A DNA stretch of 64,000 nucleotides, taken from Sediminicoccus rosea. Lineage in GTDB: Bacteria; Pseudomonadota; Alphaproteobacteria; Acetobacterales; Acetobacteraceae. A model generated the notes under the pieces. That model did no database searches. It saw nothing but the letters and a program-made list of their open reading frames with translations, and was not told the origin of the DNA. Each line of letters starts with the position of its first letter. Position 1 is the first letter of the stretch. Positions 52,479-61,260 of the stretch are shown piece by piece. A program made the position numbers and the translations under genes. The stretch spans positions 620,001 to 684,000 of the forward strand of contig NZ_CP137852.1 in assembly GCF_033547095.1 (NCBI RefSeq), given 5' to 3'.

Positions 52479-53021
52479 ATGATCCAGATCGCACGCCCGA
52501 TTCTCCCGCTCTGCCTCGGTCTCGCGCTGCTGGCCGGCTGTTCCGGCGGACGCCAGGTTGGCAATGAGGAATATGGCACGGACAACCGGCGCGAACTCGC
52601 GCTGCGCCAGACCGGCGCCGCGACCGATTCCGGCCTCGTCGTCTTCGGCGTGGATCGCTCGCGTCAGGCGCGGGAAGCCGCGGCCGGCGCCGGTGCCGGC
52701 ATGACGGTGAACGCCTTCCTCTGGCGTGCCACGCTCGACACGCTGTCCTTCATGCCGCTCGCCAGCGCCGACCCCTTCGGCGGCGTGATCATCACCGACT
52801 GGTATTCGCCGCCCCAGGCCGAGGGCGAGCGTTTCAAGGCGACGGCCTATGTGATCGGCCGCCAGCTCCGTTCGGACGGCGTGCGCGTGCAGGTGTTCCG
52901 CCAGGTGCAGCGCGGCAACCAGTGGGTGGACGCCCCGGCCTCGACGGCCACGAATTCGGAAATGGAAGACCGGGTGCTGGCCCGTGCGCGTGAGCTGCGC
53001 AGCCAGTCGGCCGGGCGCTAG
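52479..53021 (+). CDS. DUF3576-family lipoprotein
   Basis: This 180-residue protein has a lipoprotein signal peptide ending in the lipobox LLAGC (Cys about 24). The mature domain has DUF3576-like blocks (TLDTLSFMPLASADPFGG, ITDWYSPPQAEGERFK, VRVQVFRQ). The family is largely alphaproteobacterial, with a possible envelope-assembly role that is not established. The start at 52479 preserves the signal; the frame is open upstream into the porin terminator. Confidence 0.85.
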   Translation: MIQIARPILPLCLGLALLAGCSGGRQVGNEEYGTDNRRELALRQTGAATDSGLVVFGVDRSRQAREAAAGAGAGMTVNAFLWRATLDTLSFMPLASADPFGGVIITDWYSPPQAEGERFKATAYVIGRQLRSDGVRVQVFRQVQRGNQWVDAPASTATNSEMEDRVLARARELRSQSAGR

Positions 53022-53094
53022 ACCCTCGCCGGGCCCTGACCGGGCTCGACTGCTGCCGCCTGGGCGGCTCCGGCCCCTTAGCCGGAATGGGAAG

Positions 53095-53132
53095 CGAAAA
53101 CCGCCGCGGTGGGCCCACCGCGGCGGTTCGCA
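53095..53132. terminator. Long hairpin between convergent genes
   Basis: CCGCCGCGGTGGG (53101-53113) pairs with CCCACCGCGGCGG (53114-53126). GCGAA (53094-53098) and TTCGC (53127-53131) extend the stem past a two-base AA bulge. It lies between the DUF3576 lipoprotein and the peroxiredoxin gene and should stop transcription from both sides. Confidence 0.75.
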
Positions 53133-53148
53133 TTTGCGGCTGCTGCGC

Positions 53149-53631
53149 TCAGAGCGCGGCCAGGACCGTCTCGGCCTTGCTCACCTCGAAGGCGCCCGGC
53201 TCTTCGACCGCGACATGCGTCACCACGCCGTTCTTCGCGACCAGCACGAAGCGCTGGCAGCGGATGCCGAGGCCGCGGGCGCTCAGGTCGAACTCGAGGC
53301 CCAGCGCCTGGGTGAAGGCGGCGCTGCCATCGGCCAGCATGGCGACGGTGCCGATCGCGTTCTGGTCCTTGCCCCAGGCGCCCATCACGAAGACGTCGTT
53401 CACCGCCATGCAGGCGATCGCGTCCACGCCCTTCGCCTTGAAATCGGCCGCGTGGTTCACGAAGCCGGGCAGGTGCTTGGCCGAGCAGGTCGGCGTGAAG
53501 GCGCCGGGCACGCCGAAGAGAACGACGGTCTTGCCGCCGAAGAACTCCTCGGTCGTCACCTCCTGCGGGCCATCGGCCGTGGCCTGCATGAGCTTGGCCG
53601 AGGGAATCTTGTCACCGACCTTGATCGTCAT
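53149..53631 (-). CDS. Peroxiredoxin (Prx5/AhpE-type)
   Basis: This 160-residue atypical peroxiredoxin of the Prx5 branch carries peroxidatic Cys49 in VPGAFTPTCSAKHLPG. The C-terminal half includes KGVDAIACMAVNDVFVM and RCQRFVLVAKNG. It reduces hydrogen peroxide and alkyl peroxides using thiol donors. The start at 53631 (MTIKVGDKIP) is the family start. Confidence 0.93.
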   Translation of the reverse strand: MTIKVGDKIPSAKLMQATADGPQEVTTEEFFGGKTVVLFGVPGAFTPTCSAKHLPGFVNHAADFKAKGVDAIACMAVNDVFVMGAWGKDQNAIGTVAMLADGSAAFTQALGLEFDLSARGLGIRCQRFVLVAKNGVVTHVAVEEPGAFEVSKAETVLAAL

Positions 53632-53731
53632 AGGGGGTTGCCTCCAAAGGGGTTTTGCGCGGGAAGGTTTAGGCGGTTCCGGCGGGGGTGTCACGCTTGC
53701 GATGGCGGAGGCCTGGCCCCACATCCACACC

Positions 53732-54346
53732 ATGTCCCCACGTGAAACCACATCGGGGCGGCCGGGGGGCGCGCAAGGTGGCGCACCGAAGGCCAGCCCT
53801 CTCGCCGGGCAGCTGCTCATCGCGATGCCCCATATGCAGGATCCGAATTTCGCCGGAAGCCTGGTCCTGCTCTGTGCCCATTCGCCGGATGGCGCGATGG
53901 GCCTGATCCTCAACCAGCCCATCCCCAAGCTCAGCTTCGAGGGGCTGCTGCGCCAGATCGGCGTGGAGCCCTTGCCGCCCGCGCGCAGCATCCGCCTGGT
54001 GAATGGCGGCCCGGTGGAGGAGGGGCGCGGCTTCGTGCTGCACAGCGCCGATTGGCGCGCCCAGGGCTCGATGGAAGTCACCGGCGAGGTGGCGCTGACC
54101 GCGAGCCTCGACGTGCTGCAGGCCATCGCGAGTGGCGGCGGGCCGCGCCAGGGCCTGCTCGCGCTCGGCTATGCCGGCTGGGGCGCCGGGCAGCTCGAGC
54201 GCGAGATCGCCCGCAATGACTGGCTCCATGTGGACCCTGACGAGGACCTGATCTTCGCCGGCCCGGATGAGACGCGTTGGCGCCGGGCGCTGGCCAAGCT
54301 GAAGGTGGACCCGCTGCTGCTCTCGGGCGCGGCCGGCCGGGCCTGA
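53732..54346 (+). CDS. YqgE/AlgH-family protein (DUF179)
   Basis: This 204-residue protein has the complete AlgH/YqgE fold: LAGQLLIAMPHMQDPNFAGS, AHSPDGAMGLILNQP, VNGGPVEEGRGFVLH and GYAGWGAGQLEREIARNDWL. The family is of uncertain biochemical role, linked to transcription or stress in Pseudomonas. The N-terminus is uncertain: ATG 53732 leaves 27 residues before the domain and ATG 53702 leaves 37. Neither has a strong Shine-Dalgarno. Confidence 0.88.
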   Translation: MSPRETTSGRPGGAQGGAPKASPLAGQLLIAMPHMQDPNFAGSLVLLCAHSPDGAMGLILNQPIPKLSFEGLLRQIGVEPLPPARSIRLVNGGPVEEGRGFVLHSADWRAQGSMEVTGEVALTASLDVLQAIASGGGPRQGLLALGYAGWGAGQLEREIARNDWLHVDPDEDLIFAGPDETRWRRALAKLKVDPLLLSGAAGRA

Positions 54347-54350
54347 CGCC

Positions 54351-54998
54351 TCACCGGTAGAAGCGCGCCAGCCGCTCCGGCGAGACGCCGGCGAAGTAGA
54401 GACCGAGCGTCGTCAGGTTGCGGGCCGAGCGCCGCCACCAGCCATCCCGCTGCCAGCGCGCGGCGGAGGTGATGGCGCAAACCGGCAGATCCGCGAGCCG
54501 GGCGCGGCCGAGGCGGCGGACCAGCTCCACATCCTCCATCAGGGGGATCGGCTGGTAGCCGCCCACGGCGTCGTACAGGGTGCGGGAGATCAGCAGCCCC
54601 TGGTCGCCATAGGGCAGGGCAAGCCACCGGCAGCGCCAGGCGACCGCCGCCTCCAGCCGCCGCGCCTGGGGCGAGGCATCGTCCAGCGCGAAGCGGAAGT
54701 GGTGCGCGGCGCCGGGCTGGTCCGAGGCGGCTGCCACCGCCGCCTCCCATCCTGACTCCAGCCGCGTATCGGCATGCAGGAAGAGCAGCCATTCACCTTG
54801 CGCGGCGGCCGCCCCGGCGGCGAGCTGCGAACCCCTGCCGCGCGGCGCCGTGACGAGGCGCACCCCCGGCAGTTCCGCCACGCCATCCGTGCTGCCGCCA
54901 TCGGCCAGGATCACCTCGCCCAGCGCGCCGAGCTGGCCGAGCAGGGGGGGCAGGAGGTGCGCCGCGTTCAGCGTGGGGATGACCGCCGAAATCCTCAC
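54351..54998 (-). CDS. TIGR04283-type glycosyltransferase (arsenosugar-type family 2)
   Basis: This 215-residue glycosyltransferase starts at GTG 54998 after AAGGGAAA with the family opening VRISAVIPTLNAA. Then come an ADGGSTDG nucleotide-sugar motif, FLHADTRLE and a C-terminal MEDVELVRRLGR catalytic block. This is the TIGR04283 group associated with arsenosugar synthesis and other roles. No arsenic genes lie nearby. It is divergent from the radical-SAM gene. Confidence 0.85.
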   Translation of the reverse strand: MRISAVIPTLNAAHLLPPLLGQLGALGEVILADGGSTDGVAELPGVRLVTAPRGRGSQLAAGAAAAQGEWLLFLHADTRLESGWEAAVAAASDQPGAAHHFRFALDDASPQARRLEAAVAWRCRWLALPYGDQGLLISRTLYDAVGGYQPIPLMEDVELVRRLGRARLADLPVCAITSAARWQRDGWWRRSARNLTTLGLYFAGVSPERLARFYR

Positions 54999-55073
54999 GA
55001 GTTTCCCTTTTTGTTCTTGACACCTCTCCGGCATTTCCGCACCTTCCGCCGTGAACATTAGGGGAACTTGGCC

Positions 55074-56180
55074 ATGCCCGATGGTGGCGGACATTCCTTG
55101 ATCCATAAAGGCCTGGCCCCGCAGCGCGGCCGGGCGGCGCTGTCCAACCACACCCCGCGCTTCGAGCGCCAGGTGGTGGAGGCCTTCGACGATGGCTGGG
55201 GCAGCCTCACCGAGGACATGCCGAGCCTGCGGACCAGCCTGACGCGGGAGGCCGCGAAATCGGCGCTGACCTACAATGACAGCCCCGATCTCGGCTTCGA
55301 CCGCTCGATCAACCCCTATCGCGGCTGCGAGCATGGCTGCGTCTATTGCTACGCCCGGCCGAGCCACGCCTATCTCGGCCTCTCGCCCGGCCTGGATTTC
55401 GAGACGCGGCTCCTCTTCAAGCCCGACCTGCCGGAGATCCTGGAGCGCGAGCTTTCCCGCCCCGGCTATGTGCCGCGCCCCGTGGCGCTCGGCGCCAACA
55501 CGGACCCCTACCAGCCGGTGGAGCGCGAGCAGGGCCTGACGCGCCGTGTGCTGGAGGTGCTGGAGCGCTTCGGCCATCCGGTGACGATCGTCACCAAATC
55601 GGCCGGCGTGCTGCGCGATGCCGACATCCTGGCGCGCATGGCGAAGCGCAACCTGGCGCAGGTCTGCATCTCCATCACCACGCTGGACGCCAAGCTGGCC
55701 CGCGCCATGGAACCGCGCGCGGCCAGCCCGCTGCGCCGGCTGGAGGCGGTGCGCGCGCTGGCGGCGCAGGGCATTCCGGTGGCGGTGCTGGCGGCCCCCA
55801 TGATTCCCGGCATCAACGATGCCGAGCTGGAGCGCATCCTGGAGGCCAGCGCCCGCGCCGGCGCCACCAGCGCCGGCTATGTGCTGCTGCGCCTGCCGTT
55901 GGAGCTGCGCCAGATCTTCGAGGAATGGCTGAACGCCCATTATCCCGAGCGCGCGGCCCGTGTGCTGGCCCTGGTGCGCCAGACCCGCGGCGGCAAGCTC
56001 TATGACGCCCGCTTCGGCCAGCGCCAGACCGGCGAGGGCGCCTATGCCGAGCTGCTGGCCCGCCGCTTCGACGTGGCGCTCCGCCGCCTGGGCCTGGACC
56101 GGCGGGAGGGCGGAACGGGCCGGCTCGATTGCACGCAGTTCAACCCGCATGCGGCGTCACGGCAGCTGGCGCTGCTGTGA
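55074..56180 (+). CDS. PA0069-family radical SAM protein
   Basis: This 368-residue radical SAM enzyme has the cluster-binding CxxxCxxC motif at Cys85-Cys89-Cys92 (GCEHGCVYCYARP) and the family extension SINPYRGCEHGC. Later blocks (GANTDPYQPVER, TIVTKSAGVLRDADIL) match the PA0069/Rv2578c group, whose substrate is unknown. The start at 55074 follows AGGGGAAC. It is divergent from the TIGR04283 glycosyltransferase, which is a genomic neighbour only. Confidence 0.87.
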   Translation: MPDGGGHSLIHKGLAPQRGRAALSNHTPRFERQVVEAFDDGWGSLTEDMPSLRTSLTREAAKSALTYNDSPDLGFDRSINPYRGCEHGCVYCYARPSHAYLGLSPGLDFETRLLFKPDLPEILERELSRPGYVPRPVALGANTDPYQPVEREQGLTRRVLEVLERFGHPVTIVTKSAGVLRDADILARMAKRNLAQVCISITTLDAKLARAMEPRAASPLRRLEAVRALAAQGIPVAVLAAPMIPGINDAELERILEASARAGATSAGYVLLRLPLELRQIFEEWLNAHYPERAARVLALVRQTRGGKLYDARFGQRQTGEGAYAELLARRFDVALRRLGLDRREGGTGRLDCTQFNPHAASRQLALL

Positions 56181-56232
56181 GCGCGATGCGCGGCCCGGCA
56201 CCCGTCTGCGGCCGGGCGGCGGGCCGGTTGCC

Positions 56233-56253
56233 GGGGAGGGGCGCACCCTCCCC
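56233..56253. terminator. Perfect hairpin between convergent genes
   Basis: GGGGAGGG-GCGCA-CCCTCCCC is an 8-bp stem between the radical-SAM gene and the small secreted protein gene. It has no T tract; it probably acts as a bidirectional terminator or a barrier to readthrough. Confidence 0.55.
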
Positions 56254-56282
56254 AGCCTCGCCCGTGGCAGGGCGTGTCGCGG

Positions 56283-56600
56283 TCAGCCCTGGGGGCTGGC
56301 GGGCATCACCCAGGTCACGGTGCGGTCATCCTCACCGCCGAGCATGACCGGCACGCGCCCATCCTTGCGGGTCTGGGCGAAGCCGGCATTGTCATGCGTG
56401 ACCGAGAGGCGGCCCTCCTCCTCGACGGTGATCCGCACCCCGCCGCCACCCAGCACATTGTTGACCGGGCCCGAGCCGTAATCCACGCGGTAGTCATCCG
56501 CGCTGCCGACGATCCGGGGGTAGCTGTCCTGGGCGAAGGCGGGGGTCGCCAGGGCGGCCAGCAGGACGGCGGACAGGATGGCGTTGAGCGAAGTCTTCAC
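56283..56600 (-). CDS. Small secreted protein of unknown function (105 aa)
   Basis: A signal peptide (MKTSLNAILSAVLLAALATPAFA) is followed by about 82 residues of probable beta-rich structure (YRVDYGSGP, LGGGGVRITVEEEGRL, RTVTWVMP). The family is unrecognised. It is divergent from a LysR regulator with a 160-base shared region that holds a palindrome, so it may be its target. Confidence 0.65.
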   Translation of the reverse strand: MKTSLNAILSAVLLAALATPAFAQDSYPRIVGSADDYRVDYGSGPVNNVLGGGGVRITVEEEGRLSVTHDNAGFAQTRKDGRVPVMLGGEDDRTVTWVMPASPQG

Positions 56601-56707
56601 GGTTTCTTCTCTTTCGATGACTGGCGTAGGCCCCTATGGCCTCCGCTTGCCGGACGCAGATGTGTGCGGGTGGGGCCCGGGAGGATTCCGGAAGCTTGTT
56701 CAGGGGG

Positions 56708-56723
56708 CATGCATCCATGCATG
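56708..56723. promoter_or_regulatory. Palindrome in the lysR intergenic region
   Basis: CATGCAT-CC-ATGCATG (56708-56723) is a perfect 7-bp inverted repeat, and further GCATG motifs lie at 56751-56764 up to the lysR start. It could be the autoregulatory site of the LysR protein or control the divergent secreted protein. Confidence 0.4.
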
Positions 56724-56760
56724 TCTTGAACATCGGATCTGGCCACCCAAGCATGGACGC

Positions 56761-57657
56761 ATGCCCGAAACCGACCGCCAGCCCGACTGGGCCCAGCTGC
56801 GCGCGCTTGTCGCGGTGATGCGCCATGGCAGCCTGTCCGCCGCCGCCCGCCAGCTCGGCCAGACCCAACCCACGCTGGGTCGCCAGATCCGCGCCCTGGA
56901 ACGCCGTGTGGGCGAGGCGCTGTTCGACCGGCTGCCGAGTGGCCTGCGCCCCAACCAGCGCGCCCTCGCCCTCTATGAGCCCGCCGCCGCGCTGGATGAC
57001 GCGGCGGCACAGCTCGCCGTCGCCCTGGCCCGGCCGACCGATTCCGCTGCCGGCACGGTGCGCATCACCGCCTCGGAAGGCTTCGCCGCCCGGGTTCTGG
57101 CCCCCATCCTCACTGGCTTGGCCGAGGCCCATCCCGGCATCGAGATCGAGCTCTCCGCCACCAATGAGGTCGAGAACCTCGTCCGGCGGGATGCCGACAT
57201 CGCGGTGCGGCACACCCGGCCGGACCAGGAGGAGCTGATCGCGCAGCGGCTCGGCATGGTGGAGGTGGGGCTCTTCGACGCACGCGGCTATGTCGTCCGG
57301 CACGGCCTGCCGCGCGACGTGCGGGCCCTGGCCGGGCACCGGCTGATCGGCCCCGACAAGGACCCGGTGGGACTGCGCCTGGCCGAGCGCTGGGGCCTGC
57401 CGATGGACTCCCTCCGCTTCGCCCTCCGTACCGACAGCCGCACCGCGCAGGAGGCGGCGGTGCGCGCGGGCTTCGGCATCGGCGTGATGAGCATGGCCGA
57501 GGTCGAGCCCGGCGGGGATCTGCTGCGCGTCTTCCCCGAGACCGCCACGGCGGCCTTTCCCCTCTGGCTGGCCGCGCATGCGGATATGCGGCAATCGCCC
57601 CGGCTCAGGATCGTCTATGACGCCCTTGCCGGCGCGCTGCGGGCGCGTTTCGGCTGA
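56761..57657 (+). CDS. LysR-family transcriptional regulator
   Basis: This 298-residue regulator has an N-terminal winged helix-turn-helix (LRALVAVMRHGSLSAAARQLGQTQPTLGRQIRALE at about 12-47) and a C-terminal effector-binding periplasmic-protein-like fold. The start at 56761 fits the family; the longer open frame covers the intergenic palindrome. Its likely targets are the divergent small secreted protein gene or itself. The inducer is unknown. Confidence 0.9.
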   Translation: MPETDRQPDWAQLRALVAVMRHGSLSAAARQLGQTQPTLGRQIRALERRVGEALFDRLPSGLRPNQRALALYEPAAALDDAAAQLAVALARPTDSAAGTVRITASEGFAARVLAPILTGLAEAHPGIEIELSATNEVENLVRRDADIAVRHTRPDQEELIAQRLGMVEVGLFDARGYVVRHGLPRDVRALAGHRLIGPDKDPVGLRLAERWGLPMDSLRFALRTDSRTAQEAAVRAGFGIGVMSMAEVEPGGDLLRVFPETATAAFPLWLAAHADMRQSPRLRIVYDALAGALRARFG

Positions 57658-57737
57658 CCGCCCCGCCCCGTGTGGGGCGCGGGTGCTTCCGCGTCTGGGC
57701 GATTCCGCCCCGGCGCATCATGCTCTAGGATGTGCCG

Positions 57738-58589
57738 ATGTCCGCCACCCCCCAGGAAGAAGCCCGCGCCGCGCTCGACGCCGCCGGCCAATTGCCCGAT
57801 GCCGAGCTCGACCTCGCATCCGTCGCGCTGCAATTCGCGCGGATTGACGCGCCCGCGGCCGATTGGCGGGCGGCGCAGGCGCTGCTGACGCAGATCGCCC
57901 GCCGCGCGGTGGAACTGGCCGCCGCCGACCCCGCGGCCGATGGGGGCGATTCCGAGCGCCGCCGCGCCCTGCTGGCCGGGCTGATCCATGGGGAATTCGG
58001 CTTCGCCGGTGACGCCGAGACCTATGACGACATGGCGAATGCCAACCTCATCCAGGTGCTGGACCGCCGGCGCGGCCTGCCGGTGGCGCTGGGCGTGCTC
58101 TGGCTGCACGCGGCCGAGGCGGCGGGCTGGAGCGCGCATGGGCTGAACGCGCCCGGCCATTTCCTGCTGGCGCTGCCGCATGCGCGCGGGCAGATCGTGC
58201 TCGACGTCTTCGCCGGCGGGGACCAGCTGCTGGCGCCCGAGCTGCGCGCGCTCATCAAGCGCGTGGCGGGCGAGAATGCCGAGCTGAAGCCCGGCATGCT
58301 GGCACCGATGACCAAGCGCGACGTGCTGCTGCGCCTGCAGAACAACATCAAGCTGCGCCGCCTCCAGGCCAATGACCTGGAGGGGGGCCTGGCCGCCACG
58401 CGCGACATGCTGCGCCTCGCCCCCGACCATGCCGGGCTCTGGCGCGAGATGGGGTTGATCGAGCATCGGCTGGAGCGCATCGGCGCGGCCCTGGCGAGCC
58501 TGGACCGCGCGCTGGAGATCGAGCCGCGCGGCGAGGCGGCGGCGCGCATCCGCGGCCTGGTGGAAGAGCTGCGCAACCGGCTGAACTGA
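57738..58589 (+). CDS. SirB1-family transglutaminase-like/TPR protein
   Basis: This 283-residue protein has a transglutaminase-like N-terminal half (LIQVLDRRRGLPVALGVLWLHAAEAAGWSAHGLNAPGHF) and a C-terminal TPR-like pair of helices (LAATRDMLRLAPDHAGLWREMGLIEHRLERIG). This matches the SirB1/YchA family, whose role is not settled. The start is taken as ATG 57738; a GTG 6 bases earlier is possible. It is convergent with the TVP38 gene across a hairpin. Confidence 0.85.
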   Translation: MSATPQEEARAALDAAGQLPDAELDLASVALQFARIDAPAADWRAAQALLTQIARRAVELAAADPAADGGDSERRRALLAGLIHGEFGFAGDAETYDDMANANLIQVLDRRRGLPVALGVLWLHAAEAAGWSAHGLNAPGHFLLALPHARGQIVLDVFAGGDQLLAPELRALIKRVAGENAELKPGMLAPMTKRDVLLRLQNNIKLRRLQANDLEGGLAATRDMLRLAPDHAGLWREMGLIEHRLERIGAALASLDRALEIEPRGEAAARIRGLVEELRNRLN

Positions 58590-58600
58590 GCGGGATCACC

Positions 58601-58621
58601 CCGCCAGCGCGCGCCTGGCGG
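58601..58621. terminator. Hairpin between convergent genes
   Basis: CCGCCAG-CGCGCGC-CTGGCGG is a perfect 7-bp stem between the SirB1-like gene and the TVP38-like gene, followed on the plus strand by TCATTTT. It is probably a bidirectional terminator. Confidence 0.6.
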
Positions 58622-59347
58622 TCATTTTCCCAACGCGCGTCCCGCGCGATGCCGCCCCATCAGCCAGACCCCCAGCCCGACGCTGAGCGCCAGCAGCACG
58701 CCCGAAAGCCCGAGCTGCCAGAACCCATCCACGCGCACGCCCTTGCCGAGCAGTGCGAAGACCACCGTCTGCGGCAGGTAGCCGAGCGCGGAGGCCAGGA
58801 AGAAGGCGCCCGCCGGCAGCGCCGACATGCCAGCCAGGAAGTTCAGCGCCAGGTTGTTGCCCACGGGAAACAGCCGCAGCGCCAGCGCCGCGCCGAAGGG
58901 GTTCTCGCGCAGCGTCTCCACCACCGGGCGCAGCCGTGGGCCGAAGCGCCCGGCCAGCCGCCGCTCCGCCCAGTCCCGCGCGATGGCGCGCGCCCAGCCA
59001 TAGGCCAGCACGCAGCCCAGCATCTGCGCGGCGAGCGCCACCGCCACGCCGATCACCGTGCCGAAGGCATAGCCCGCCAGGAAGGCCACCACCTGTCGTG
59101 GCACGCCCACCGCGGTGGCCAGCCCGCCGGCCAGCAGGAAGAGGCTTTCGCCCAGCAGCCCCTGGTCGCGGATGTAGAGGTCCACCCATTCGGTACCGGG
59201 TGCGGCGCCCAGCGCCTTCAGCAGCACGCCGCCCAGCGCCAGCCCCGCCACCATGAGCAGCAGCTTGCCAAGGCCGAGCGAGCGCGAGGACCGGGCCGGC
59301 GCGTCCTGCCCGGGCGGGACCGCGCCCAGGCCACCGCCGGCCGTCAC
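58622..59347 (-). CDS. TVP38/TMEM64-family membrane protein
   Basis: This 241-residue DedA/TVP38-type inner-membrane protein has about five membrane segments. The family features are VGVPRQVVAFLAGYAFGTVIG, NPFGAALALRLFPVGNNLALNFLAG and a conserved Arg in the loop. Bacterial members affect membrane lipid handling; the substrate is uncertain. It begins inside the stop of the glycosyltransferase upstream (ATGA overlap), so the two form one transcription unit. Confidence 0.86.
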   Translation of the reverse strand: MTAGGGLGAVPPGQDAPARSSRSLGLGKLLLMVAGLALGGVLLKALGAAPGTEWVDLYIRDQGLLGESLFLLAGGLATAVGVPRQVVAFLAGYAFGTVIGVAVALAAQMLGCVLAYGWARAIARDWAERRLAGRFGPRLRPVVETLRENPFGAALALRLFPVGNNLALNFLAGMSALPAGAFFLASALGYLPQTVVFALLGKGVRVDGFWQLGLSGVLLALSVGLGVWLMGRHRAGRALGK

Positions 59348-60060
59348 GGCGCCTCGATCTCGGGCCGCTTGCCGCGCCGTTGCAGCCAGGCGACGCCGAA
59401 GAGGTCGAAGATGCTCACCGCCAGCCGGTCCAGCGTGCCGTAGTTGGAGGCGCCGCGCAGGCGCGGGCGGTGGTTCACCGGCTCGCTCAGCACCCGCGCC
59501 CCGGCGCGCAGCGCCAGCGCCGGCAGGAAGCGGTGCATGTGGTCGAAATGCGGCATGGCCTGGAAGAGCGTGCGCGGAAACAGCTTCAGCCCGCAGCCCG
59601 TATCGGGCGTCGCATCGCGCAGCAGCGCGGCGCGGATGCCGTTGGCGAGGCGCGAGGAGCGCCGCTTCACCCAGCTGTCCTTCCGGTTCACCCGGTGCCC
59701 GGCCACCATCACCCAGCCGCCCGCCGCGGCGGTCTCGGCCTCGGCGCGGGCCAGCATGTGCGGGATGTCCGCCGGGTCGTTCTGCCCGTCGCCGTCCAGC
59801 GTCGCGATCCAGGTGCCGGTCGCCGCCGCCACGCCGGTCATGATGGCGGCCGATTGCCCGCAGCTTTCGCGGTGGCGCAGCCGGCGCACCGGCAGCCCGG
59901 CCAGGACCTCGGGCGTCGCGTCGGTCGAGCCATCATCCACATAGATGATCTCGTGCGGGGTCGCGGCCAGGGCTGCCTGGATCTCGGCGACCAGGGGGGC
60001 GATGTTCGGGGCCTCGTTCCGCACGGGAATGACGACCGAAACCAGCGGTGCGGCGGACAT
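59344..60060 (-). CDS. Family 2 glycosyltransferase (dolichol-phosphate mannosyltransferase-like)
   Basis: This 238-residue GT2 enzyme has the start MSAAPLVSVVIPVRNEAPNI, the DXD-like TLDGDGQNDP and the QSAAIMTG region. It resembles DPM1/undecaprenyl-phosphate sugar transferases. It would transfer a sugar to a polyprenyl phosphate at the inner membrane. The TVP38-like gene overlaps it by four bases. It is divergent from ctaA by about 106 bases. Confidence 0.87.
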   Translation of the reverse strand: MSAAPLVSVVIPVRNEAPNIAPLVAEIQAALAATPHEIIYVDDGSTDATPEVLAGLPVRRLRHRESCGQSAAIMTGVAAATGTWIATLDGDGQNDPADIPHMLARAEAETAAAGGWVMVAGHRVNRKDSWVKRRSSRLANGIRAALLRDATPDTGCGLKLFPRTLFQAMPHFDHMHRFLPALALRAGARVLSEPVNHRPRLRGASNYGTLDRLAVSIFDLFGVAWLQRRGKRPEIEAP

Positions 60061-60166
60061 GCGCGGGCGTTACCAGCGCGCCTTGCGGGCCACAAGCCCG
60101 AGATCGCTGCAATTCTTGCCGGGGCCATGGGCTGGCGGCATGGTTCTCGGCTATTATGTGGGCGTC

Positions 60167-61258
60167 ATGCCATTCGATGCCCACAGCTTTCCCGCCCATG
60201 CCGCCGCCGCCCCGCGTGGGGGCCGCGCCAATCCCCGCGCCATCGCCTATTGGCTGCTCACCGTCGCCGGGCTGATCTGGCTCATGGTTGCGCTGGGCGG
60301 CGCCACGCGCCTGACCGGCTCGGGCCTCTCGATCATGGAATGGGCGCCGCTCGCCGGCACGCTGCCGCCCCTCAGCCAGGCCGAGTGGCAGCGCCTCTAC
60401 GACCTCTACCGTACCATCCCGCAATACCAGCTGCAGAACGCCGGCTTCGGGATGGAGGGCTTCCAGCGGATCTTCTGGCTGGAATGGGCGCATCGCTTCT
60501 GGGGGCGGCTGATCGGCCTCGCCTATCTCGTCCCGCTGCTCTGGTTCTGGGCGCGCGGCGCCATCCCGCGCGGCCTCGGGCCCCGGCTCGCGCTGCTCTT
60601 CGTGCTGGGCGGCCTGCAGGGGGCGATCGGCTGGTTCATGGTGGCCTCGGGCTTCGATGCGGACCGCACGGCCGTCTCGCCCTATCGCCTCGTGCTGCAC
60701 CTCTCCATGGCCTTCATCCTCTTCGGCCTGATCCTCTGGACCGCGCTCGGCCTGCTGCGGCCCGCGCCGATGGAGATCGTGCCGCAGCAGGGCAAGATCC
60801 GGCGGCAGGTGGTGGCGGCCTTCTGGCTGGCGGCGCTGACCATGCTGGCGGGCGGCTTCGTGGCCGGCATCCGCGCCGGCTTCAGCTACAACACCTTCCC
60901 GCTGATGGACGGCCAGCTCGTCCCCGCCGGCTATCTCGACCTCGAGCCCGTCTGGCGCAACCTGACCGCCAACATCGCCGCCGTGCAGTTCAACCACCGC
61001 CTGCTGGCGACGCTGACGCTGCTGGCCGCCATCGGCGCGGCCGTCGCCGCGCGCCGCCTGCCCGACGGCTTCGCCCGCCGCGCCGTCTGGACCATGGCGG
61101 CCGCGATCGGCGCGCAATACGCGCTCGGCATCGTCACGCTGCTGCATGTGGTGCCGGTCTCGCTCGGCACGCTGCACCAGGCGCTGGCGGTCGGCGTGCT
61201 CGCCGCCGGGCTCTGCGCCTGGCACGCGCTGCGCAAACCACCCGCCTCGGCGCCCTGA
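60167..61258 (+). CDS. ctaA: Haem A synthase (CtaA/COX15)
   Basis: This 363-residue eight-TM protein oxidises the methyl group of haem O to a formyl group, giving haem A for cytochrome oxidase. The haem-ligand histidines of COX15-type enzymes are present in EWAHRFWGR, LVLHLSMAF, QFNHRLLAT and TLHQALAV. The start MPFDAHSFPAHAAAAP at 60167 is chosen; ATG 60140 is possible. A TATTAT at 60152-60157 could be a -10. The PAS-array gene starts two bases after its stop. Confidence 0.93.
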   Translation: MPFDAHSFPAHAAAAPRGGRANPRAIAYWLLTVAGLIWLMVALGGATRLTGSGLSIMEWAPLAGTLPPLSQAEWQRLYDLYRTIPQYQLQNAGFGMEGFQRIFWLEWAHRFWGRLIGLAYLVPLLWFWARGAIPRGLGPRLALLFVLGGLQGAIGWFMVASGFDADRTAVSPYRLVLHLSMAFILFGLILWTALGLLRPAPMEIVPQQGKIRRQVVAAFWLAALTMLAGGFVAGIRAGFSYNTFPLMDGQLVPAGYLDLEPVWRNLTANIAAVQFNHRLLATLTLLAAIGAAVAARRLPDGFARRAVWTMAAAIGAQYALGIVTLLHVVPVSLGTLHQALAVGVLAAGLCAWHALRKPPASAP

Positions 61259-61260
61259 GG

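Noticed and set aside
55017-55022. TTGACA before the radical-SAM gene as a promoter
   Set aside because: No AT-rich -10 lies at the right distance. CATTAG is too far away (over 30 bases).
60152-60157. TATTAT as a -10 for a leaderless ctaA promoter
   Set aside because: No -35 is found at 16-18 bases, so it is mentioned as a possibility only and not annotated as a promoter.
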